A model generated the notes under the pieces. That model worked only from the letters and a program-made list of their open reading frames with translations, did not search any database and was not told the origin of the DNA. Positions 42,741-51,576 of a stretch of DNA of 64,000 nt are shown here, in pieces. Positions within the stretch are counted from its first letter, which is position 1. Each line of letters begins with the position of its first letter. Source of the stretch: FEN-1350 sp964643355 (GTDB lineage: Bacteria > Planctomycetota > Phycisphaerae > Sedimentisphaerales > Anaerohalosphaeraceae); contig CAZXPW010000001.1 in NCBI GenBank assembly GCA_964643355.1, forward strand, positions 129,796 to 193,795, in the 5' to 3' direction. The translations under genes were made by a program, and so were the position numbers.

Positions 42741-42870
42741 AAAACAACGATGAAAAACAGCAAGTCGAAATATTGAATGGGAGTCGTTCGAATAGCCCCC
42801 CTCGGGGAATGGGTTACAGATCCGTGCCGTGCTGGATAGCTTTCCCGTTCGTAGATATTATATATCCCAC

Positions 42871-42956
42871 TGCGGATGAGAGGAGTTGAACCTCTACGAG
42901 CGTTTAAGCCCACAGGCACCTGAAGCCTGCGCGTCTGCCAATTCCGCCACATCCGC
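42871..42956 (-). tRNA. tRNA-Leu (anticodon CAG)
   Basis: The minus strand folds as an 86-base class II tRNA. The acceptor stem GCGGATG pairs with CATCCGC, with discriminator A at 42871. The D-loop has TTGGCAGACGC. The anticodon loop is TTCAGGT with anticodon CAG. A long variable arm and GGTTCAACTCC T-arm follow. CCA is not encoded. It has its own promoter at 42968-42996. Confidence 0.95.
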
Positions 42957-42967
42957 GAAAGTGTTTA

Positions 42968-42996
42968 AGTATACCCCTAAGCGAGGGATTCGTCAA
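42968..42996 (-). promoter_or_regulatory. Sigma-70 promoter of tRNA-Leu
   Basis: Minus strand: TTGACG (42996-42991), a 17-base spacer and TATACT (42973-42968), ending 12 bases before the tRNA 5' end. A near-consensus promoter. Confidence 0.85.
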
Positions 42997-43046
42997 GGGA
43001 AATTATCCGTTTTTTCGATCTGCGGCGTGGCAGAAGGCCCTGGTTT

Positions 43047-45935
43047 TTAGGCCATTGATCCGTCAGCCCCGATCCGTGTCCTTCGACACAAATCCGTCAG
43101 CTCATCGAGTTCAAATCGAATCCGAGCCAGGTCCCGTTCCTGAATCGTCCCCTCCAGGATGCGGGCCTTTTCCGTAAAAACGGCAAAGCCGGCAAAGCCC
43201 CCCAACCCCTTGAGAGCATGGGCCTTCAGCGCCAACTCGGCCAGATTGCCCTCTTCAAAGGACTTGCGCATTTCCTCCAGACGCCCGGGCAGATTGTTGA
43301 CGAAAGTCTCGATCGTCTTTTGGTAATCCGGATCGCCCGACAAAAACGACACGATCGGTCCGCCCTTTTCGGCTGCCTCCAATTGCCTGACCTGTTGAAG
43401 AAACCGCCAGATCTTGCGGAGAAGAAGATCTTTCTTGACCGGTTTCCCGATAAAATCGTCGCACCCCGCTTCCAGACATTTCAGCTCGTCGCCTTTTTCC
43501 ACTGACGCCGTCATCGCAACAATGATCGTCGTTCGATTCAATCCTTCGGCCCGAATGATCCGCGTTGCGTCAAAACCATTCATGACCGGCATTTGCATGT
43601 CCATCAGGATCAATTCATATCGTCGCTGACGGGATTTCTCGATCGCCTCCTGGCCGTGGCTGGCCATCTCCACTCGATATCCCGCTCGGCTTAGAATAAT
43701 GTCCAGCAAGGATCGATTCTCCGGTACATCGTCCACAACCAGAATCGTCGGTTCGGACCGGTCTTTCGGCGACGAAGAATCTTTTGTTTCATCCGACGCC
43801 CGGATTTCCGCGGATGGAGTCAACCCCGAAGAGCCCGAAGATTGCGACGGTTCCGTCGGCTGGATTTCGGTTTTGCCTGGCTCAGACGGGTTTTCGGCCG
43901 TCTCTTTGCGACACAAATGCACCAGTTCATCGGCCACTTGTAACAGCTGTCGGGCATTGTCCGTGATCTGATACAAGGGCTTTTTTTCAGATTCGCTGTT
44001 TTGCTCCCGACAAAGGATTTCCGCAGAACCGATGATGTTTTGCATCGCGGTACGGATCTGATGACTTAAGCTCTCCAGCAACTGCTCCGTCCGATACTTT
44101 GCGTATTCGGCCCGATCCTGCCTATCGGTATATTCCGTGATATCAATCAAGGATATCCAGAATCCTTCGATGCGTCCATGACGAATCAGCGTCGAAAGAT
44201 GGACCTGAAGTTCCTGTTGATCGATGGAAAACCGGATCGAAACGGGACTGGACCGTCCCGTTCTTCGAAGGTCGTCCATTCCCGTCTGAATCGCGTCCCG
44301 ACAAACCGGCGGAACCAGTTCCGTAAGACTCCTCCCGATCCAGTCAGATCGCGGACGACCCAGCAGATTCGTCGCCGATCCGCTGATTTCCCGGATCGTG
44401 CCCGACGCGTCGCAGGCCGCAATTCCCATCGGGATCCGATCCAGAATCCGCAAGATCATCTCATGAAGTTCCTCTTGTTGATCCCGTTTCTGCTGGGTTT
44501 CCGAAATATCCGCCACAATCCCCAGGATCCCCCAGATGCTTCCTCGTCCATCTCGAAGCGGTACTTTGCTGCTCAACAGCGTCACCGTCTTGCCCTGGAT
44601 CGCCAGCCGCCGTTCCACATTAACCAGCCCGATCCCCGTCCGAACCACCTCCCGATCATATTGCATCGGAGGGCCCGACCAGTTGCCTCGCCGTGACAGA
44701 TCCGTTTCCGTCTTGCCGCGAATTTCGTCCGGATGATCCAGACCCGCCATCCGCGCGAAAGCCGTATTGGCGCCGCGGAATACGCCGGCACGGTCTTTCC
44801 AGTACAACCCGTATGGCATCGCGTCCAGAATCCCGCGCAAAGTGTCCAGTTTCGACTGAAGATCCTCCTCCGTCTGCGTATGTTCAAACGACAACATTTG
44901 AAGTTCGTCATTGACCCGACCAATCGCCAAATGAGCCGCCAAATGGGCCTTCTTGCGCTCATACCGAAAATACATCACGGCCGCCAGCGTCAGTGCCGCC
45001 AGGACACACACGGTCATCAGGATCATATCTCTCGCCTGTTGCTGCAGAGGCGCGGCGATTTGTTCGGTCTCGTCCATGCAGACAGCCACCGTCCAGTGGG
45101 TATCGGCGATTCGCAGCGGCGACCAGGCCATGCTTGTTTTACGCTGTCCTTCCCCTCCTGACACAAATCGGTCCACACCGGCAACGCCTTTGATCATCCG
45201 ATCAATCACTCCGTCTTCTTTTCGTAGATCTCCCAATTCTCGAAGACGCAATGCAAAAACCGATCGGCCCAAAAGGGTCTCATCCGGATAGCTGATTAAA
45301 TCTCCCCGTCGATCCATGATCCAGGCATACCCTCCGATCCCCGTGCGAATGGGACCGATCAGGGTGTTAATTGCATCCAGCGGAATCATCGCGCGAAGCC
45401 AGCCGGTGATACCTCCTGAGTCCTTGACGGGCACGCACAGGGATACGGCCTGTGTCCCGTTCGGCAAAGCCAGAACCTCGCTCAAAGTCAGCTTCTGACG
45501 CTGCATGGCCAGGCGAATATCCGGCCAAAGAGAATAATCTCGCACGACGGATCCCGAAGGGATCGGGATTTGAGCAACGGTACGACCCGCCGCATCCAGT
45601 TCATGAATTGACATAACAAGGGGACTCAATCGTCGAAACATCTCCTCCAATGGTGCAAGCCCCACCCCTTCCGATCGCGACTCGGTCGGCTCGGTTAAGA
45701 CCTGCCGGATCGTCGGATCCCCGGCCGCAACCTCCAATTCCGTTACAACGGCCCTGAAAAGACCTTCCAGATGATTCGCCTGCGTCCGAGCTAAAATGTT
45801 CAGATACCGTTGCGATTGCGTAATGGTTGCCTGTTCATAGCGGGACAGATTCAGGGCGGTCAATAGGCCAAGATAGGCCAGAATGACGACGCCCAGCAAT
45901 CCCAGAAGGATCGGTTTTGTCACACGATGGGTCAT
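43047..45935 (-). CDS. Hybrid sensor protein (dCACHE-PAS-PAS-HisKA-REC-HPt) lacking an ATP-binding kinase domain
   Basis: A 962-residue membrane protein. An N-terminal membrane helix (about 10-30), a periplasmic dCACHE-like sensor (to about 290) and a second helix (about 300-325) precede two PAS domains (about 370-490 and 500-620). A HisKA-like helix with LSHQIRTAMQNIIGSAEI follows (His near 631 of the longer frame). The usual HATPase_c domain with N, G1 and G2 boxes is absent; about 50 Ser/Pro-rich residues lead directly to a REC domain (VVDDVPENR, phospho-Asp in LILMDMQMP near 785, GKPVKK). A C-terminal HPt domain (KAHALKGLGGFAG, His near 913) ends it. It may accept phosphate from another kinase. 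The ATG at 45935 is preferred over a GTG at 45956; neither has a strong SD. Confidence 0.85.
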   Translation of the reverse strand: MTHRVTKPILLGLLGVVILAYLGLLTALNLSRYEQATITQSQRYLNILARTQANHLEGLFRAVVTELEVAAGDPTIRQVLTEPTESRSEGVGLAPLEEMFRRLSPLVMSIHELDAAGRTVAQIPIPSGSVVRDYSLWPDIRLAMQRQKLTLSEVLALPNGTQAVSLCVPVKDSGGITGWLRAMIPLDAINTLIGPIRTGIGGYAWIMDRRGDLISYPDETLLGRSVFALRLRELGDLRKEDGVIDRMIKGVAGVDRFVSGGEGQRKTSMAWSPLRIADTHWTVAVCMDETEQIAAPLQQQARDMILMTVCVLAALTLAAVMYFRYERKKAHLAAHLAIGRVNDELQMLSFEHTQTEEDLQSKLDTLRGILDAMPYGLYWKDRAGVFRGANTAFARMAGLDHPDEIRGKTETDLSRRGNWSGPPMQYDREVVRTGIGLVNVERRLAIQGKTVTLLSSKVPLRDGRGSIWGILGIVADISETQQKRDQQEELHEMILRILDRIPMGIAACDASGTIREISGSATNLLGRPRSDWIGRSLTELVPPVCRDAIQTGMDDLRRTGRSSPVSIRFSIDQQELQVHLSTLIRHGRIEGFWISLIDITEYTDRQDRAEYAKYRTEQLLESLSHQIRTAMQNIIGSAEILCREQNSESEKKPLYQITDNARQLLQVADELVHLCRKETAENPSEPGKTEIQPTEPSQSSGSSGLTPSAEIRASDETKDSSSPKDRSEPTILVVDDVPENRSLLDIILSRAGYRVEMASHGQEAIEKSRQRRYELILMDMQMPVMNGFDATRIIRAEGLNRTTIIVAMTASVEKGDELKCLEAGCDDFIGKPVKKDLLLRKIWRFLQQVRQLEAAEKGGPIVSFLSGDPDYQKTIETFVNNLPGRLEEMRKSFEEGNLAELALKAHALKGLGGFAGFAVFTEKARILEGTIQERDLARIRFELDELTDLCRRTRIGADGSMA

Positions 45936-46224
45936 AAAGTCTTTCGACCGACTCACGGCCGATAATGGTCCGCCGATTCGCTTTCGCGAAATCCCTTTCC
46001 TTCAAAATTCGGTTCTCGTTGTATCGGCAAACCCAATGCCCCGCTTAACCCCCCAAGTTCGCGCCAATCGGGGATTTCATTCCCGAAATATGGAAAAATT
46101 CGACCGGTCCGCTGGACAAGCCGATACAGGGGTTATATAACTACTCCTCGGTATTATCGTACGATGATTGGTCTTCATAATAAGGTGCGTGGTTTCATAG
46201 AGGCCGCAAGGCCGGGAGTGTAAA
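45936..46224. other. Divergent intergenic region
   Basis: 289 bases lie between the sensor gene (minus) and the PIN-TRAM gene (plus). No convincing promoter boxes or RNA gene were identified by eye. Confidence 0.3.
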
Positions 46225-47433
46225 ATGTTATCATCCATTATTCGCGGGTCATTGTTGCTGATTATCATCGCGGCGTTCCTGTTTGTCAGTATTTCCTATC
46301 GCCAAAACAAGGACAACCGCCCCCAGGACGCAAAGAGCTTCATTACCCGGGCCGCCGCGCTGGAAGAACAGCAGAAATTTCAGGAGGCCTGCATTCAGTA
46401 TAAGCAGGCCTATGACCTGGCAACCGTGGGGCTTCCAAAGGAAGACATTATGGCGGTCTTTGTTATCGGATTATCGATCTCCCTGCTGGTCGTCGCGATC
46501 GACTGGTTGACCCCCAAAAAATCGCTCAATGTCCTGGCGGGTATTTTCTTCGGTTTGCTGGTCGGGGTACTGATCAGTTGGGCCATGTTGCCCGTGCTGG
46601 AGATGATCAACGACATCTGGAACCTCCGGTGGAGCGAGGACACGATGAAAATCTCTCGATGGATCGTCAGCATCTGCATCTGCTATTTGACGATCAGTTT
46701 GGTGATCAAAACCAAGGACGATGTTCGTTTTGTCATCCCCTATGTGGAATTTTCCAGACAGACCAAGGGGCTCCGTCCTCTGGTGATGGATACCTCGGTC
46801 ATCATTGACGGACGCATCGCCGATATCGCCGCGACTCGACTGTTCGATTCGCCGCTGATCGTGCCGCGATTCGTGCTCAATGAACTGCAGCTCATCGCCG
46901 ACAGCTCGGACAAGCTCAAACGCACCCGCGGGCGTCGAGGTCTGGATATTCTCAACAAACTCCATAATAACGCCGATGTGCTGATTGACGATACCCCCCC
47001 GCCCGGCCTGGATGCGCACGCCGAAGTCGATCACAAACTCATCGCATTCAGCAAAAACTGCGACGGCCGGCTCCTGACCAACGATTACAATCTCAACAAA
47101 GTCGCCCAGCTTCGTGGTCTGGATGTGATCAACATCAACGATCTGGCCAATGCGCTCAAGGCCGTGATCCTGCCCGGCGAAACCATGAATATCCGTATTC
47201 TTCGTCCCGGGGAGGAGGCCACACAGGGCGTCGGATATCTCGATGATGGGACGATGGTGGTCGTGGAAAACGCCCGCAATCATATTGGTGAAAATGTGGA
47301 AATCACCGTGACCAGCGCCTATCAGACCTCAGCCGGAAGAATGATTTTTGGACGATATGAGCGGACATTGGGGAGCGGCCGGCAAAGCAGTTCCTCAGCC
47401 GAAGCGGCGGCCAAAAAATCCTCCGAGTCCTGA
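46225..47433 (+). CDS. PIN-TRAM membrane-bound ribonuclease-like protein (YacL family)
   Basis: A 402-residue protein. A first membrane helix (about 5-24) is followed by a TPR-like stretch (LEEQQKFQEACIQYKQAYDLA, about 48-70), then three more helices (about 75-165). The PIN nuclease domain has acidic residues in VMDTSVIIDGRIAD (near 191), LNEL (near 218), AEVDHKLIA (near 270) and LLTNDYNLNKV (near 286). A TRAM-like RNA-binding beta domain (ILRPGEEATQGVGYLDDGTMVVVE, about 328-352) ends the protein. The family is predicted to cleave RNA at the membrane. The TPR-like insertion between TM1 and TM2 is unusual. GGGAG precedes the ATG. Confidence 0.9.
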   Translation: MLSSIIRGSLLLIIIAAFLFVSISYRQNKDNRPQDAKSFITRAAALEEQQKFQEACIQYKQAYDLATVGLPKEDIMAVFVIGLSISLLVVAIDWLTPKKSLNVLAGIFFGLLVGVLISWAMLPVLEMINDIWNLRWSEDTMKISRWIVSICICYLTISLVIKTKDDVRFVIPYVEFSRQTKGLRPLVMDTSVIIDGRIADIAATRLFDSPLIVPRFVLNELQLIADSSDKLKRTRGRRGLDILNKLHNNADVLIDDTPPPGLDAHAEVDHKLIAFSKNCDGRLLTNDYNLNKVAQLRGLDVININDLANALKAVILPGETMNIRILRPGEEATQGVGYLDDGTMVVVENARNHIGENVEITVTSAYQTSAGRMIFGRYERTLGSGRQSSSSAEAAAKKSSES

Positions 47434-47605
47434 TCGGACAACTGGTTTAAGGTTTCTATGATCCAGGAACTGCCTCTGCGATTCCTTTGCCGTATGGGTT
47501 CTCTTGGCCGTTTGTTCCACAAGGCCCAGAACCGAACAATTGTTGTGGTTCAGGATTGGGGCTAACCGATAAATTGGGGGGATTTTAGTTAAGCTCGAAC
47601 AAAGA

Positions 47606-47631
47606 AACGCCGTTATTTTTTCTGCGGCGTT
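47606..47631 (+). other. Stem-loop (no T-tract)
   Basis: AACGCCG and CGGCGTT (47606-47612 and 47625-47631) pair perfectly around a T-rich 12-base loop. It lies about 170 bases after the PIN-TRAM stop and 70 bases before the next gene. There is no T-tract after it; it could be a processing or weak termination site. Confidence 0.35.
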
Positions 47632-47701
47632 CTGGGGTCAATCAGAACGATAAAAACTCCATAAATCATTGCTTATAAATTACTTATGAACCTGTTTGAT
47701 T

Positions 47702-48454
47702 ATGATTGTTCATTGTAACCACTGTCAGAATTCTTTTTATGTCTCACCGGAAAAGGCCGGCCAACCGGTCACCTGTACCCGGTGCAATCAACAGGTCGAA
47801 CCGAAAGCGGAAAGCAAACCGGTCGAAACCAGGAAGACAGAAGAATGTAAACCCATGCCTATCAATACTATACGAACGGATTTTTTTGATTATGCGATCA
47901 ATCTGCCGGAAGGGTTACGCCGTCTGACCTTGGTTCTGTCCTGCCTCCTGGGACCGGTCGTGTATGGGGTCATCAAAGCCAAAGACCTATATACGCTGAA
48001 TGCCCGATTCAGTGAGCCGATCGATAAGTCATTGCATTTCCTGATTTTATGCGCTTTATGCTTTACCTGTGTCTGGATCGCCTATGCCGGATCGATTCTG
48101 GTAATTCGGGCGTTCGGCATCGGTCAAAGCCGCCGAAACCGTAAAAAGATTCTAAAGCCGCTATTGTTCCTCAGCTTGATTTCGTTGCTTTCCCTGTCCC
48201 CCGGCTTCGTCCAATCGGTCCGATATATTTCCGGCAGAGAAACCTGGTACTGGGAAGACATCTGGAGGTTCTTTCTGCCTTGGCCTCTGGCGGGATTCTT
48301 GTTTATTTGGTGTGGATTTCTGCTGACGATTTATATCGGCGGCGGTTTCCGCAAAACCTATCTCCATCAACGATTGGAGCATATCGAACAGATGGAGGCG
48401 TTCAAAAACGCGCCGGCAATGCGTGCGACCGGGTCGAGTTGGCGGAACACCTGA
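47702..48454 (+). CDS. Zinc-ribbon membrane protein of unknown function
   Basis: A 250-residue protein. The N-terminus has a zinc-ribbon, HCNHCQNSFYVSPEKAGQPVTCTRCNQQ (C4-type, about residues 3-33). Four likely membrane helices follow (LTLVLSCLLGPVVYGV, FLILCALCFTCVWIAYAG, KPLLFLSLISLLSLSPG, LPWPLAGFLFIWCGFLL). The family is unknown; planctomycetes have many zinc-ribbon membrane proteins of this sort. The ATG at 47702 is chosen over a TTG at 47696. Confidence 0.65.
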   Translation: MIVHCNHCQNSFYVSPEKAGQPVTCTRCNQQVEPKAESKPVETRKTEECKPMPINTIRTDFFDYAINLPEGLRRLTLVLSCLLGPVVYGVIKAKDLYTLNARFSEPIDKSLHFLILCALCFTCVWIAYAGSILVIRAFGIGQSRRNRKKILKPLLFLSLISLLSLSPGFVQSVRYISGRETWYWEDIWRFFLPWPLAGFLFIWCGFLLTIYIGGGFRKTYLHQRLEHIEQMEAFKNAPAMRATGSSWRNT

Positions 48455-48625
48455 GCGCAATTCGAATGTTCCTCGGTCAGACTATCACCCCCTCCTGAGG
48501 GTTTGTTTTCCTTTCCCCGCTGATGTGTCCGGCAAAAAATCGTTTGCATTTGATCGCCGGGCCGTTTATGCTTTTCCCATCCGTATCGTAACTGGATTTG
48601 CGATTGGGACATGATTTGAGGAAAT

Positions 48626-49096
48626 ATGAACGGCGGTGGAAGACATTTTGCCTGGGTATTGTCGCTGGTCATGATCTGGCCGCTCGGCGGTTGCATCGAA
48701 CGACGCCTGACCATCAACACGGTTCCGTCCGGCGCGCTGGTTTCGCTCAACGACGAGGAAATCGGCGTGTCGCCGGTGACGGTCAATTTTAATTGGTATG
48801 GGGATTACAGGATCCAGATTATCAAAGAAGGATACGACATTTTTAACACGCATCGGGAACTCAAAGCGCCCCTGCATGACACGATGCCGTTTGATTTGTT
48901 CTTCGGGGTCTTATGGCCGGGGAAGATTGTGGATTCGTACGAATGGTCGTTTGAGTTACAGCCCTATGTCGAACCGAACCGCGAAGCGTTGATACAGGAT
49001 GCGTTGAAATTACAACAAAGGGCCGCCGAACCTCCGGCCCCCTTGACCGACGGAAAAGATTCTCAGGCGGCAAACCCCTCTTCAAAGCCGAGATGA
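48626..49096 (+). CDS. PEGA-domain lipoprotein
   Basis: A 156-residue protein. MNGGGRHFAWVLSLVMIWPLGGC ends in a lipobox (cysteine near residue 23). A PEGA domain follows (LTINTVPSGALVSLNDEEIGVSPVTVNF, about 28-55; DYRIQIIKEGYD). The C-terminus is polar. PEGA lipoproteins are surface-associated and of unknown specific function. GAGG lies before the ATG at 48626. It is a separate transcription unit from the upstream membrane protein, with 171 bases between. Confidence 0.8.
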   Translation: MNGGGRHFAWVLSLVMIWPLGGCIERRLTINTVPSGALVSLNDEEIGVSPVTVNFNWYGDYRIQIIKEGYDIFNTHRELKAPLHDTMPFDLFFGVLWPGKIVDSYEWSFELQPYVEPNREALIQDALKLQQRAAEPPAPLTDGKDSQAANPSSKPR

Positions 49097-49256
49097 TTGT
49101 TTTCCCGACCGGTTCGCCGTAGGCCAAATTTCGATCGACTGGATCCTTCAAATCGCCCGTTGTCGGAGGCGGGTAACTCCTTTGCTCGTGATCCAGGGCC
49201 TTGTATCCCGCGGGATTCCCCGCAAATATTATTTGGGATCGGGAGAATCTTCCCTC

Positions 49257-49284
49257 TTGCGGAAAGTCGGATATGCGCTATGAT
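49257..49284 (+). promoter_or_regulatory. Sigma-70 promoter of the third Gfo/Idh/MocA gene
   Basis: TTGCGG (49257-49262), a 16-base spacer and TATGAT (49279-49284), about 85 bases upstream of the ATG at 49374. Moderate match. Confidence 0.5.
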
Positions 49285-49373
49285 AAAGTGCTTGGATTCC
49301 GGACCGAAACCGGGGCTCAGGGCAAATTTCATGACACAATCAAACAAAAATATCCAAATTCAGGAGATCGAAA

Positions 49374-50762
49374 ATGAACAACGGCACAGAAAAAACATCA
49401 CGACGGGAATTTCTGAAATACACCACTCAAATCGCCGCAACCTCGGTATTGGCCGGCGGGATCGCGCCAAAAATCTATGCGGCGGAGAACAACACGCTGC
49501 AGTTGGCTCTGGTCGGTTGCGGGGGACGGGGAACCGGGGCGGCGGCCCAGGCCATGTCCGTCAAAAATGGCCCGGTCAAGCTGGTCGCCATGGCCGATGT
49601 GTTTGAGGGCAAGCTGTCTTCCAGTTTTGCAGGATTGAAAGAGGATCATTCAGACCGGATGGATGTGCCCAACGACCGAAAATATGTCGGTTTTGACGGG
49701 TATATCAAGGCGATGGATTGCCTCAAGCCCGGCGACATCGTGATCCTTGCGACGCCCCCCGCGTTTCGTTGGGTCCATTTCACCTACGCCATCAAAAAGG
49801 GATTGCATGTCTTTATGGAGAAACCCGTCACGGTGGACGGCCCAACCAGCAGACGGATGCTCAAACTCGGCGAAGAGGCCTCGGCCAAGAATCTGAAAGT
49901 CGGCGTGGGTTTGATGTCCCGTCATAGCCGGGCCCTGCAGCAACTACACCAGCGGATCCAGGATGGCGAAATCGGCGATCTGATTCTGTTGCGCGGATAT
50001 CGAGTACATGGTCCGCTGGGAGCTTCTCATGTTTTGCCCAGACCCGCCGGTATGAAAGAACTGATGCATCAGATCCAGCGGTTCCACGGATTTATCTGGG
50101 CCAGCGGCGGATGTTTCAGCGATTTTTATATCCATCTTATCGACCATCTGTGCTGGATGAAAAACGCCTGGCCCGTTACGGCCTTTGCCGTCGGCGGCAG
50201 ACACTATCGGCAAAGCCCCGAGGGCGTCACCTACATCGACCAGAATTTCGACAGTTACGGGGTCGAATACACCTTTGAGGATGGAAGCAAATTTACCCTC
50301 GACGGCCGCTGTATCAGCGGTTGCTATGATATTTATTCCAGTTACGCACACGGGACCAAGGGATGCGCGATTGTGTCCAAGAGCGGCGACTGCGGGATGC
50401 CATCCAGCACGCACAAGGGCCAAAAGCCGACACGGGAAACAAGGATCTGGGAATCCAATATCAGCCCGGAACAGTCGGACCCCTACCAGAATGAATGGAA
50501 TGACCTGGTGGACGCCATTCGCGCCGACAAGCCCTACAATGAAACGGAAAGCGGCGTCAAAGCCAGCCTGGTGACCAGTATGGGCCGGATGGCCGCCCAC
50601 ACCGGACAGGAGATCAGCTACGATCAAATGCTCAACTGTGAACATGAGATGGCTCCGAACCTGGACAAACTGACGATGGATTCGCCCGCTCCGTTGCAGG
50701 CCGGCCCTGACGGCCGATATCCCGTTCCGCAACCGGGCATCAATACAAAACGGGAATATTGA
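49374..50762 (+). CDS. Tat-exported Gfo/Idh/MocA-family oxidoreductase
   Basis: A 462-residue protein. Leader KTSRREFLKYTTQIAATSVLAG (twin-arginine). Rossmann segment LALVGCGGRGTGAA (near 44). HVFMEKPVTVDGPTSRR (EKP motif, near 147) and VGLMSRHSRALQQLH follow. It likely acts on a sugar derivative in the periplasm. AGGAG precedes the ATG at 49374. It is one of three such proteins in this window and shows only moderate similarity to the other two. It is convergent with the GmhA-like gene, with 105 bases between. Confidence 0.92.
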   Translation: MNNGTEKTSRREFLKYTTQIAATSVLAGGIAPKIYAAENNTLQLALVGCGGRGTGAAAQAMSVKNGPVKLVAMADVFEGKLSSSFAGLKEDHSDRMDVPNDRKYVGFDGYIKAMDCLKPGDIVILATPPAFRWVHFTYAIKKGLHVFMEKPVTVDGPTSRRMLKLGEEASAKNLKVGVGLMSRHSRALQQLHQRIQDGEIGDLILLRGYRVHGPLGASHVLPRPAGMKELMHQIQRFHGFIWASGGCFSDFYIHLIDHLCWMKNAWPVTAFAVGGRHYRQSPEGVTYIDQNFDSYGVEYTFEDGSKFTLDGRCISGCYDIYSSYAHGTKGCAIVSKSGDCGMPSSTHKGQKPTRETRIWESNISPEQSDPYQNEWNDLVDAIRADKPYNETESGVKASLVTSMGRMAAHTGQEISYDQMLNCEHEMAPNLDKLTMDSPAPLQAGPDGRYPVPQPGINTKREY

Positions 50763-50867
50763 TGATGGGCCGTTCTTTGTCGGAATCTTGATAACCCAAA
50801 CACTGTTGACTATGGTTATCGAATCTCGTTTCCGGCAAAACGCGATTCCGAGTTGGCTTGTTGCCCA

Positions 50868-51437
50868 TTAAGTTCCGCACCGGCGTTCGATCAAGTCGCA
50901 GAGAATATGATACGCGATTTGATGGATCTCTTGCGCGGCGGCGGAGGTTGGAGCATCGACAACAACGGCGATGTCGGATAGTTTTTCCAGCGGGCTGTCC
51001 TTGCGTCCGGTGAAGGAAAGCACCCGAGCCCCCTGCTGCCGGGCCAACCGTGCGGCGGCCAGAATATTTTCGGAGCTTCCGCTGGTCGATAGCGCCCAGA
51101 AGCAATCGCCGGACCTGACAAGGGCCTGGACCTGGCGTTCGAAAATCGCATCATAGCTGAAGTCATTCCCGACGGCGGTAAGGACGGAGGTATCGGTCGT
51201 CAGGGCAATGGCAGGAAGGGCTTTGCGGTTACGCAGAAATCGGCCGACCAGTTCGCCGGTGATGTGTTGCGCATCGGCGGCGGATCCGCCGTTACCGCAC
51301 AAATAGATACGGCCTTCGTGCAACAGACATTCGATCAACAGATCTGCGGCGGCCGCGAGACGATCCATCTGCTCGGTTTCAAATTGTTTGAGGAGCTTGC
51401 GGTGCGTTTGAATGGCATCGTGGATGAGTTCTTTCAT
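50868..51437 (-). CDS. gmhA: Sedoheptulose-7-phosphate isomerase-like SIS-domain protein
   Basis: A 189-residue SIS-domain protein. The key motif LCGNGGSAADAQHITGELVGRF (about 46-67) is the GmhA signature. ALTTDTSVLTAVGNDFSYD, STSGSSENIL and HQIAYHILCDLIE match GmhA over its whole length. It converts sedoheptulose 7-phosphate to D-glycero-manno-heptose 7-phosphate, the first step in heptose synthesis for lipopolysaccharide. GGAA lies upstream of the ATG at 51437. The gene is followed by 105 bases to the convergent Gfo gene. No other heptose genes are in this window. Confidence 0.9.
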   Translation of the reverse strand: MKELIHDAIQTHRKLLKQFETEQMDRLAAAADLLIECLLHEGRIYLCGNGGSAADAQHITGELVGRFLRNRKALPAIALTTDTSVLTAVGNDFSYDAIFERQVQALVRSGDCFWALSTSGSSENILAAARLARQQGARVLSFTGRKDSPLEKLSDIAVVVDAPTSAAAQEIHQIAYHILCDLIERRCGT

Positions 51438-51576
51438 AAGGGCAGTTCCAGGAGGTTAAATGTTGGCGGAAGCGACTTGAAATGAGATACTGAATATTGG
51501 ACAAAGGCAAGCGAACTGAAGCCGGATTGACAAGTTCCGAATCTCAAGAACGATTCCATTCTTTCTATTTCCATCT

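Noticed and set aside
48495..48520. Possible terminator (CCCT-CCTG-AGGG followed by T-rich sequence) after the zinc-ribbon membrane protein
   Set aside because: The stem is only four base pairs and the T-tract is broken, so it is too weak to call.
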